Shown: positions 6,360 through 11,687 of the stretch, in pieces
Numbering within the stretch: the first letter of the stretch is position 1
How the letters are laid out: each line of letters begins with the position of its first letter
NCBI GenBank assembly: GCA_035574455.1
Contig: DATLYT010000115.1
Span: 1-11,687 of the forward strand
DNA from: DATLYT01 sp035574455
GTDB lineage: Bacteria > Bacteroidota > Ignavibacteria > UBA10030
Direction of reading: 5' to 3'
Length of the DNA stretch: 11,687 nucleotides
Notes under the pieces: model-generated
What the model was told of the DNA's origin: nothing
The model's database searches: none
The model's input: only the letters and a program-made list of their open reading frames with translations
Made by a program: the position numbers and the translations under genes

Positions 6360-9074
6360 ATGACTGAACTACCAAAAACTTACAGCCCCAAAGACGTGGA
6401 AGACAAGTGGTATTCGTTCTGGGAATCCCGTGGACTCTTCCGCGCGACGGTAAACAAAAACAAGACGCCCTATACCATCGTCATTCCTCCGCCCAACATC
6501 ACGGGCATTTTGACGATGGGCCACGTACTGAACAACACCATCCAGGACATCTTCATCCGCTGGAAACGGATGCAAGGCTACGAAGCGTGTTGGATTCCGG
6601 GCACCGACCACGCTGGCATTGCCACGCAGAACGTGGTAGAGAAGTCGCTGGCACAAGAAGGACTGAATCGCCATCAACTTGGGCGCGAGAAATTCTTGGA
6701 ACGCGTGTGGGAGTGGAAGCGGGAGTACGGCGGCACCATCATCAAACAGTTGCGGAAGTTAGGCGCTTCGTGCGATTGGGAGCGGGAACGCTTCACCATG
6801 GATGAGGGATTATCGAACGCCGTGAAAGAAGTCTTTGTTCGGCTGTTCGACAAAGGGCTGATCTACCGCGGTAAATACATCGTGAATTGGTGCACCTTTC
6901 ACCACACCGCGCTGAGCGACGACGAGGTTGAACATACGGAAACTCAGGGCCACCTCTGGCATATCAAATATCCGCTCGAAGGCTCGAAAGAATTCGCCGT
7001 CGTTGCCACGACACGACCCGAAACGATGTTAGGCGATGCCGCGATTGCCGTCAATCCCAAGGACGAACGATACAAAAAGCTCATCGGTAAGCATGCGATC
7101 TTACCCATTGTGGGTCGCAAACTGCCGATCATCGCGGACGAGTACGTCGATTCTACGTTCGGCACCGGGATGGTCAAGGTGACGCCGGCGCACGACCAGA
7201 ACGACTTCCTGATGGGTCAGCGACACAATCTTCCACAGATCAACATTTTCAATGAAGACGGCACGCTGAACGAATCCGTCCCCAAGCAGTACGAAGGAAT
7301 GGATCGCTTCGACTGCCGGAAGCAGATTATCAAAGACCTCGAAGCTCAGGGCTATCTGCTCAAAACCGAGCCGCATACGTACAACGTCGGACGGTGTTAT
7401 CGTTGCAACACGATCATCGAGCCGTACATCTCCGACCAGTGGTTTGTCAAGATGAAGCCACTGGCCATACCCGCGCTGCGTGTCGTGCACGAAGGCCATG
7501 TACGTTTCCATCCCGAGCGCTGGACGAAAGTGTACGAGCACTGGATGGCAAACATTCGGGATTGGTGCATCTCGCGTCAGCTCTGGTGGGGACATCGCAT
7601 TCCGGTGTACTATGCACCCGACGGCACCTACACAGCCGCGCGAAACGAAGACGAAGCGCGCAAAAAATTGGGCCTCGATGCCAACACTCCGCTCCGGCAA
7701 GACGATGATGTGCTGGATACCTGGTTCTCGTCCTGGCTTTGGCCCTTTTCAACGCTCGGATGGCCGGAGGATACACAAGACCTTCGCTATTTCAACCCGA
7801 CCGATACACTCGTGACCGGCCCGGACATCATCTTCTTCTGGGTCGCCCGCATGGTGATGGCAAACATGGAGTTCATGAAGGGCATGCCAAACGCCCAAGG
7901 GAAGCCGCGCACGAAGAACGAAGAGCTGGTGCCGTTCCGTGATGTGTACTTCACGAGTATCATCCGCGATGCACAGGGGCGGAAGATGAGCAAGTCGCTC
8001 GGCAATTCACCCGACCCGCTCGACGTGATCAACGAGTACGGCGCCGATGCCCTCCGCTTCACGGTCGCCTACCTCTCACCGCTCGGACAGGATGTGCTCT
8101 TCTCGGTGGAGAAATGCGAGTTAGGCAGAAACTTTGCCAACAAAATCTGGAATGCGGGAAGGTTTCTCCTGATGAACAAAACGGAGATCTGCGGAGGAGA
8201 CCATCTTGCTCTGGAAAAACTCCCCACCGACCACCTGGATCTTGCAGACAAATGGATCCTCTCCCGCCTCAACCATGCCGTTCGCGACTTCAACGACGCA
8301 CTCAACAATTTCCACATCAACGAGTCGACGAAGGTCCTCTACGATTTTGTGTGGCATGACTTCTGCGATTGGTACGTCGAGCTGGTAAAGACGCGGTTGT
8401 ACGGTGATGAATCGCATGAGGTGAAACGCATCGTCATCCAGCGAGCACTCTGGATTTTCGACCGGGCGCTGCGGATGCTCCACCCCCACATGCCCTTCGT
8501 GACGGAAGAACTCTGGCAGCATTTGACGGAGCGCAACGGCCAGAGCATCATGCGCGCGACGTTCCCGACAGTAGAGGAACAATGGATTGACGAAAAGGCC
8601 GAGTCGGAGATGGCGTTTGTGCAGAACGTGATCAACGCCGTGCGGACGATTCGCGGGGAAAACAACATTCCGCCGGCAACGGAGATCCGTGTCCACGTCC
8701 GACCAACCGCCGAGCATCGCGAGCTCATTTTTGATGCATACGGAAAATACCTCAAGAAGCTTGCCCGTGTCGGCTCGATCGATATCATCTCACCGACATG
8801 GGTGCCCAAGCTTGCCGCCAGCGCGGTGGTAGATGGGGCTGAGATTTTTATCCCGCTTGAAGGCTTGATCGATATTTCTGCCGAACGCACACGTCTCGAA
8901 AAAGAGATCGCACGCCTTCAGCAGCTCCTTGAGAGTATCGCAAAGAAGCTCAGCAACCCGCAGTTTGTGGAGCGAGCACCGAAAGAGGTTGTCCAGAAGG
9001 AGCGGGAGAAGCAGGTAAATTTCCAGACAAGCCTGGAGAAGCTGAAGAAAAACCTCGAGCAGCTGGCCGCTTAG
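6360..9074 (+). CDS. valS: Valyl-tRNA synthetase
   Basis: This class I synthetase activates valine with ATP and charges tRNA-Val in the cytoplasm. The 904-residue product has all the expected parts. PPPNITG (43-49) leads into the HIGH region, here T52-M-G-H55. WIPGTDHAGIATQ (78-90) follows, then the CP1 editing domain with TTRPET (217-222) and its GTGMVKVTPAHD segment. Next come DWCISRQLWWGHRIP, TGPDIIFFWVARM, the KMSKS loop (542-546), the anticodon-binding helical domain, and a C-terminal coiled-coil tRNA arm (about 840-904). The first HIGH residue is Thr instead of His; the other catalytic motifs are intact. ATG at 6360 is chosen over an in-frame GTG at 6348 because the family normally starts just before this segment and the GTG falls inside a direct repeat. 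No T-box leader or other attenuator is recognisable upstream. No clear terminator follows within the 85 bp before the next gene. Confidence 0.97.
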   Translation: MTELPKTYSPKDVEDKWYSFWESRGLFRATVNKNKTPYTIVIPPPNITGILTMGHVLNNTIQDIFIRWKRMQGYEACWIPGTDHAGIATQNVVEKSLAQEGLNRHQLGREKFLERVWEWKREYGGTIIKQLRKLGASCDWERERFTMDEGLSNAVKEVFVRLFDKGLIYRGKYIVNWCTFHHTALSDDEVEHTETQGHLWHIKYPLEGSKEFAVVATTRPETMLGDAAIAVNPKDERYKKLIGKHAILPIVGRKLPIIADEYVDSTFGTGMVKVTPAHDQNDFLMGQRHNLPQINIFNEDGTLNESVPKQYEGMDRFDCRKQIIKDLEAQGYLLKTEPHTYNVGRCYRCNTIIEPYISDQWFVKMKPLAIPALRVVHEGHVRFHPERWTKVYEHWMANIRDWCISRQLWWGHRIPVYYAPDGTYTAARNEDEARKKLGLDANTPLRQDDDVLDTWFSSWLWPFSTLGWPEDTQDLRYFNPTDTLVTGPDIIFFWVARMVMANMEFMKGMPNAQGKPRTKNEELVPFRDVYFTSIIRDAQGRKMSKSLGNSPDPLDVINEYGADALRFTVAYLSPLGQDVLFSVEKCELGRNFANKIWNAGRFLLMNKTEICGGDHLALEKLPTDHLDLADKWILSRLNHAVRDFNDALNNFHINESTKVLYDFVWHDFCDWYVELVKTRLYGDESHEVKRIVIQRALWIFDRALRMLHPHMPFVTEELWQHLTERNGQSIMRATFPTVEEQWIDEKAESEMAFVQNVINAVRTIRGENNIPPATEIRVHVRPTAEHRELIFDAYGKYLKKLARVGSIDIISPTWVPKLAASAVVDGAEIFIPLEGLIDISAERTRLEKEIARLQQLLESIAKKLSNPQFVERAPKEVVQKEREKQVNFQTSLEKLKKNLEQLAA

Positions 9075-9159
9075 CACTCTTGCCTTCGTGTTCGTGATTG
9101 AGTAGTTTTCTTTCCGCTGGTACTACCCATTCTGTAATCCACGGAGGAAAGGAGCTTCC

Positions 9160-9471
9160 ATGCAACCATCAACTACTCTTCAACTCCGCAAACAGCTCGA
9201 ATCGTTCAAACAGTTTCGAGAAAAGAATGTTCCAAATAGATTATCCTACGGCGGCTATCTCGCTGAGTTCATCGTCGGACTCTATTTGCTGGCACGTGTA
9301 GCGCTGGCAGATGGAGCTGTACCCTCCTGGGCACAGGTGACACTCCTTGGATTGGGCATCGCTCTGATGCTTCATGCATTTTATCTCCTCATCCGCTACC
9401 ACTACGACAGACGGATGATCTGGTTGCTGGAGATGGTATTATCCGATACTGAAACATCAAATGAAACCTAG
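9160..9471 (+). CDS. Small two-helix membrane protein of unknown function
   Basis: The 103-residue product is not one I recognise. A charged N-terminal segment (about 1-30, rich in Gln, Lys and Arg) is followed by hydrophobic helices at about 31-50 and 56-79 separated by a short loop (DGAVPSW). The C-terminus is basic and then acidic, with a possible amphipathic helix at 84-95. The start is well supported: GGAGG at 9143-9147 and GGAG at 9151-9154 precede the ATG, the nearer with a 5-base gap. It lies 85 bp after valS. Its last 11 bases overlap the start of the next gene, pointing to translational coupling with the lipoprotein-like protein. Both could act at the envelope, but no function can be assigned. 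Confidence 0.8.
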   Translation: MQPSTTLQLRKQLESFKQFREKNVPNRLSYGGYLAEFIVGLYLLARVALADGAVPSWAQVTLLGLGIALMLHAFYLLIRYHYDRRMIWLLEMVLSDTETSNET

Positions 9472-10036
9472 CGCTGTCATACTACTCTTGGCTCTCCTCT
9501 TCCTCCGCTGTACGAAGATCACCGAGCCGGGCGATCCCGCGGCGATCGAGTTTTATCCGTTGCAGGTAGGTAATCGATGGACGTACACCTCGACCAACCC
9601 CGGCATCTCGGGGACATTCATCGATGAAGTGGTTGGCGTACGGCAGATCGGGGCGCACCGGTACTTTGCGATCCGCTATTCACGGCTGAACGACCCCGCC
9701 GCCGACACAAGTTACCTGCGCGTGGCGGAGGATGGAACGATCCGCATTTACCGAAACAACCGAGATCAACCGTTTGTCGATTTCTATCAGCCCATTGACG
9801 ATCGCTGGCCAAGTTACGACGGCTACTGGGGCGTCGTGCAAGAACGAGGCTACCGCACTACCGTGCCCGCAGGAACATTCTCGAACTGCCTGAGAATCTT
9901 TCTCGACATCCCTTTCATGGCCGATGACGAGCAGTGGTACATCTTCGCCCAAGGCATAGGTCCGATTCAAAGAAGGTCGGCGTGGTTCGGGACGATGCTG
10001 GTTTCAGCGAAGGTGGGAAGCAGGAGTTATCCATAA
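9461..10036 (+). CDS. Putative exported lipoprotein of unknown function
   Basis: The 191-residue product begins with one Lys and a strongly hydrophobic stretch (about 5-15), then Cys17, as expected for a lipoprotein signal. However, the bases of the lipobox give F-L-R-C rather than the usual small residue before Cys, so lipidation is uncertain and a plain signal peptide is possible. The mature part starts with a polar linker and then YPLQVGNRWTYTS (32-44). From general knowledge, that opening is common in small secreted or lipid-anchored beta-rich proteins of the FCB group. No catalytic motif is visible; the rest is rich in aromatic and beta-forming residues. The ATG at 9461 lies inside the 3' end of the preceding membrane-protein gene (11-bp overlap). 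The gene is convergent with yjbQ across a cluster of hairpins. Confidence 0.75.
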   Translation: MKPSAVILLLALLFLRCTKITEPGDPAAIEFYPLQVGNRWTYTSTNPGISGTFIDEVVGVRQIGAHRYFAIRYSRLNDPAADTSYLRVAEDGTIRIYRNNRDQPFVDFYQPIDDRWPSYDGYWGVVQERGYRTTVPAGTFSNCLRIFLDIPFMADDEQWYIFAQGIGPIQRRSAWFGTMLVSAKVGSRSYP

Positions 10037-10060
10037 GAAAATAAAGTGATCGGTGCTCTA

Positions 10061-10140
10061 GCGCCGACGGTCTCCGTCGGCGCAGAACAATGACGCCCCG
10101 CGTCACTTCTCGTCCCCACGCAGAGCGTAGGAACGAGAAG
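10061..10140. repeat. Three adjacent hairpins between convergent genes
   Basis: A 10-bp perfect stem, GCGCCGACGG/CCGTCGGCGC, with loop TCT (10061-10083) is followed by TGACG/CGTCA around five bases (10091-10105). Directly after that is a 35-base hairpin (10106-10140) with perfect outer arms CTTCTCGT/ACGAGAAG and an imperfect inner stem. They fill most of the 112-bp gap between the convergent lipoprotein and yjbQ genes. None has a T-tract, so they may block RNA decay or polymerase from both sides without being classical terminators. The third resembles dispersed 'CTCGTTCCCACGC' repeats known from many genomes. Confidence 0.65.
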
Positions 10141-10148
10141 CACACTCC

Positions 10149-10565
10149 TCACTCACCCCACACCGTCACAACGACCTGCCGTTGCCGCGGGCGATTGTCA
10201 AAATCCACGTGCACAATTTGTTGCCACGTTCCGACAACAAGGGCGCCATCTCTGACGGGCACGGAGAGGTCGGGACCGAGCAGCGTCGCTTGCAGGTGTG
10301 CATGTGCATTACCGTCGTGCCAGGTTTGCTCATGGCCGTAATGTCGCCCGGGCGGAATGAGCTTGTTGAGAATCTCCGGCAGATCTTTTTTCAATCCCGG
10401 CTCGAACTCGATTGTCCCGATGCCCGCCGTACTGCCGACCGCGAAGACGTGGACAATCCCGGTTTTGATCTTTGATTGCTTGACAATGGCTTCGACCTTC
10501 GCGGTGAGGTCGTGCATATCGCCTTCGCCCTTCGTGGAAAACGAGAGTTCTTCTTGATAGACCAT
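10149..10565 (-). CDS. yjbQ: YjbQ/UPF0047 family protein (possible secondary thiamine-phosphate synthase)
   Basis: The 138-residue product has the usual length of the UPF0047/YjbQ family and its hallmark motifs: GSTAGI with IEFEPG (44-57), YGHE (76-79), GNAHAHLQATLLG (85-97) and GTWQQIVHVDFDNRPRQR (112-129). The conserved His and acidic residues probably form a metal or active site. Members are annotated as 'secondary thiamine-phosphate synthase' because the E. coli protein shows weak activity of that kind. The true role is not settled, and no thiamine gene is nearby. ATG at 10565 has no Shine-Dalgarno sequence. It lies 93 bp downstream of the thioredoxin-like gene on the same strand, across a purine-rich spacer (10608-10655 on this strand), so co-transcription is possible but unproven. 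It is convergent with the lipoprotein gene. Confidence 0.92.
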   Translation of the reverse strand: MVYQEELSFSTKGEGDMHDLTAKVEAIVKQSKIKTGIVHVFAVGSTAGIGTIEFEPGLKKDLPEILNKLIPPGRHYGHEQTWHDGNAHAHLQATLLGPDLSVPVRDGALVVGTWQQIVHVDFDNRPRQRQVVVTVWGE

Positions 10566-10658
10566 GGTTGAGTACCGTTTGCGGTGCTTCGTTCAGTGCT
10601 GGTGCGTGATCCTCTCTCTTCTACCTTCTGTCTTCTCTTTTCTACTCTGCACCCTTCC

Positions 10659-11219
10659 CTAGTTATAGGGATTCACCCGCCACTTGATCGAGCATCCCAT
10701 CGATGGAAATTGTTTGTCCGAAATCGGCTTGCCTTCCGCGAGATTCGTAATCGCCTCCTTGAGCTCTTCGCGTGTCACCTTTGATTCATCCTGCCAGTTA
10801 TCGTCGACGCGGCCGTGGTACACAAGCTTTTGGTTTCGGTCAAACAGATAAATATCCGGTGTGCACTGCGCTTTGAACGCCGCTGCGACCTGTTGCGTCT
10901 CATCGATCAAATACGGAAACGGAATACCCCACTCCTTGATTCGCTGCTTCATGACCTCTGGCGCATCCTCAGGATAATCCGGATGAATATTGGGATTGAT
11001 GCCAACCGTATTGATGCCGAGATGCTTTGCGTACTCCGCAAGCCTGATCGTGCGCGGCCAGACGGATTTGGCGTAAGGGCAATGATTGCAGGTGAAGATC
11101 ACAAGCAGCCCCTTTGTTCCCATCAGTTTGTCACTCTGATAGAGCGTACCGTTCGGGTCTTTCAACTCAAACTTCGGCATCGTCGTGCCGAGCGGGATGT
11201 CAATCGATTGTACTGCCAT
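10659..11219 (-). CDS. Thioredoxin-like (AhpC/TSA-type redoxin) protein with CNHC active site
   Basis: The 186-residue product has a thioredoxin fold of the AhpC/TSA-redoxin type found in many bacterial 'thioredoxin family' proteins. After an N-terminal strand region (MPKFELKDPNGTLY), the strand LLVIFTCNHCPYAK contains the redox pair C44-N-H-C47. It is followed by the helix, the GIPFPYLIDE segment, the cis-Pro-like CTPDIYLFD strand and the LVYHGRVDDNW strand. The C-terminus GCSIKWR has a further Cys typical of this subfamily. No signal peptide is visible, so it is probably cytoplasmic, acting in thiol-disulfide exchange or peroxide handling; the substrate is unknown. The frame is open upstream to 11273, but a perfect AAGGAGGT lies 7 bases before the ATG at 11219 and fixes the start. 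yjbQ follows 93 bp downstream. Confidence 0.92.
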   Translation of the reverse strand: MAVQSIDIPLGTTMPKFELKDPNGTLYQSDKLMGTKGLLVIFTCNHCPYAKSVWPRTIRLAEYAKHLGINTVGINPNIHPDYPEDAPEVMKQRIKEWGIPFPYLIDETQQVAAAFKAQCTPDIYLFDRNQKLVYHGRVDDNWQDESKVTREELKEAITNLAEGKPISDKQFPSMGCSIKWRVNPYN

Positions 11220-11226
11220 AGCGTGT

Positions 11227-11234
11227 ACCTCCTT
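11227..11234 (-). promoter_or_regulatory. Strong ribosome binding site deciding the thioredoxin-like start
   Basis: AAGGAGGT on the minus strand, 7 bases before the ATG at 11219. It is an almost complete anti-Shine-Dalgarno match and excludes the earlier in-frame ATG at 11273. It contrasts with purM, the FAH gene, valS and yjbQ, which have none. Confidence 0.85.
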
Positions 11235-11303
11235 GACGATGTGTTGCGCGTTTCTCTCTTGTTCATGACTCACGTTGAGCGCCTCTCAGCGATCCGTTGA
11301 AAC

Positions 11304-11358
11304 GCCAGCCCGCCGAGCCTGCCCGACCATGCGGTTCAGGCGGGCACTCTGGCGGGGA
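11304..11358. repeat. GC-rich palindromic element, nested form
   Basis: The outer ends GCCAGCCCGC (11304-11313) and CTGGCGGGGA (11349-11358) are identical to those of the repeat at 5983-6010, but here the interior is longer. The interior (11317-11345) runs from GCCTGCCCGACC to GGTTCAGGCGGGC and folds by GCCCG/CGGGC and ACC/GGT pairing. That interior matches, in reverse complement and with a small indel, the tandem units inside the M23 gene. The remaining non-coding spacer, 11235-11303 and 11359-11564, shows no other structure that I can support. Confidence 0.65.
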
Positions 11359-11564
11359 TGGCTGAACAACTACGCCGAAAAGCTGGGGGAAAACCCGCAG
11401 AGCTGGGTTTCGCGGTCGGTGAAGCCTTTGACGTTGAGTCGATGGCGACAGCAATGAACATCAATCACCATCGCTCTTTCTGGGACGCTCAACTTGAGTT
11501 AATAAAAAAGGTAAGAAAACTCCAGCTTTCTTGCAGCATCGGGGAGAGTTGCATCCGTAAAAGT

Positions 11565-11574
11565 GGGGGGGGGG
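11565..11574 (+). repeat. Ten-G homopolymer tract
   Basis: Ten consecutive G residues lie two bases upstream of the -35 hexamer of the candidate promoter. It is the longest G or C run seen in the window. It could vary in length by slipped-strand mispairing, or its length may be a sequencing or assembly error. Confidence 0.9.
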
Positions 11575-11576
11575 AC

Positions 11577-11605
11577 TTGAAACGCAAAAGGGTTTACGTT
11601 ACGAT
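11577..11605 (+). promoter_or_regulatory. Candidate sigma70-type promoter for the gene at 11641
   Basis: TTGAAA (11577-11582), a 17-bp spacer and TACGAT (11600-11605) are close to consensus. Transcription would begin near 11612, giving a leader of about 29 bases that contains the strong ribosome binding site AGGAGGT. The order of tract, promoter, ribosome binding site and ATG is coherent, which raises confidence above a chance match. Confidence 0.5.
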
Positions 11606-11626
11606 TGAGGTGAGAACCAACATCGT

Positions 11627-11633
11627 AGGAGGT
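11627..11633 (+). promoter_or_regulatory. Strong ribosome binding site for the gene at 11641
   Basis: AGGAGGT, with a 7-base gap (AAACCCT) to the ATG at 11641. This ideal spacing is the main evidence that a gene starts there. Confidence 0.75.
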
Positions 11634-11640
11634 AAACCCT

Positions 11641-11687
11641 ATGCGGCATACTGGATGCAGTGAGAAGCTATGGAAGTATGAAGAAGA
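11641..11687 (+). CDS. Start of an unidentified gene, cut by the right edge
   Basis: Only 15 codons are visible (MRHTGCSEKLWKYEE), too few to identify a family. The support is contextual: a near-consensus promoter, a short leader and a perfectly spaced AGGAGGT precede the ATG. The gene is divergent from the thioredoxin-like gene across about 420 bp of mostly repeat and regulatory DNA. An overlapping frame that starts at 11358 is in a different phase and is not favoured. Confidence 0.6.
   Translation, partial: MRHTGCSEKLWKYEE

Noticed and set aside
8121..8717. 198-residue minus-strand open frame inside valS
   Set aside because: It is fully antisense to conserved valyl-tRNA synthetase coding sequence.
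10608..10655. Purine-rich stretch (minus strand) between the thioredoxin-like and yjbQ genes
   Set aside because: It has AGAAG-like reiterations but no exact period and no placed ribosome binding site function, since it is about 40 bases from the yjbQ start. It is compositional bias only.
11358..11663. 101-residue plus-strand open frame
   Set aside because: It starts inside a palindromic repeat, has no ribosome binding site, runs through the ten-G tract (giving Gly-Gly-Gly) and the candidate promoter, and overlaps the better supported start at 11641 in another phase. A decayed gene fragment in its first 55 codons cannot be excluded.
1..11687. Defence island, prophage or secretion locus
   Set aside because: The genes are metabolic, translational and envelope-related; no nuclease, methylase, integrase, transposase or phage structural gene is present.

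Overview
The window is an ordinary bacterial chromosomal segment, roughly 53-55 % GC by eye, holding eight complete protein genes, two genes cut by the window ends, and an unusually rich set of short dispersed-looking repeats between the genes and inside one gene. The repeat types (elements with GTCATTCTGAG arms, GCCCCTGACGGGGC and CGTCCCTACGGGACG hairpins), an M23 peptidase with Ig-like extensions and a small lipoprotein of the 'YPLQVGNRWTY' kind suggest the Bacteroidota/Chlorobiota/Ignavibacteria (FCB) neighbourhood. That assignment is an inference, made without any database search.

Left block (1-2110, minus strand): purM (purine biosynthesis, AIR synthetase) is followed 59 bp downstream by a tandem-GAF sensor protein that runs off the left edge. 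Divergent from purM, on the plus strand (2279-5695), lies a tight three-gene unit: an acylpyruvase-type fumarylacetoacetate hydrolase family enzyme, a small four-helix membrane protein of unknown function, and a secreted 779-residue M23 metallopeptidase. The gaps are 3 and 15 bp, and the unit ends in a clear intrinsic terminator at 5733-5761. The two divergent units face each other across a 168-bp spacer carrying one plausible -35/-10 pair for each side; neither start has a Shine-Dalgarno sequence.

Middle (5762-6359): about 600 bp without a gene, filled with repeat DNA. It holds a two-hairpin repeat, a 42-bp imperfect palindrome, a 143-bp MITE-like palindromic element, a small GC-rich hairpin and a 19-bp-period direct repeat that touches the valS start. 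valS (valyl-tRNA synthetase) follows. After it come a two-helix membrane protein and a putative lipoprotein whose reading frames overlap by 11 bp.

Right block (10149-11219, minus strand): a CNHC thioredoxin-like protein followed by a YjbQ/UPF0047 protein, convergent with the lipoprotein across three back-to-back hairpins. The last 420 bp hold another copy of the GC-rich palindromic repeat, a ten-G tract, a good promoter candidate, and the first 15 codons of a plus-strand gene with a strong ribosome binding site.

I found no RNA gene, CRISPR array, transposase, defence locus or obviously new multi-gene system. The most interesting signal is a GC-rich palindromic repeat family. One intergenic copy at 11317-11345 has a tandem, in-frame relative inside the M23 peptidase gene (4097-4153), suggesting that a mobile palindromic element has been tolerated within a protein.
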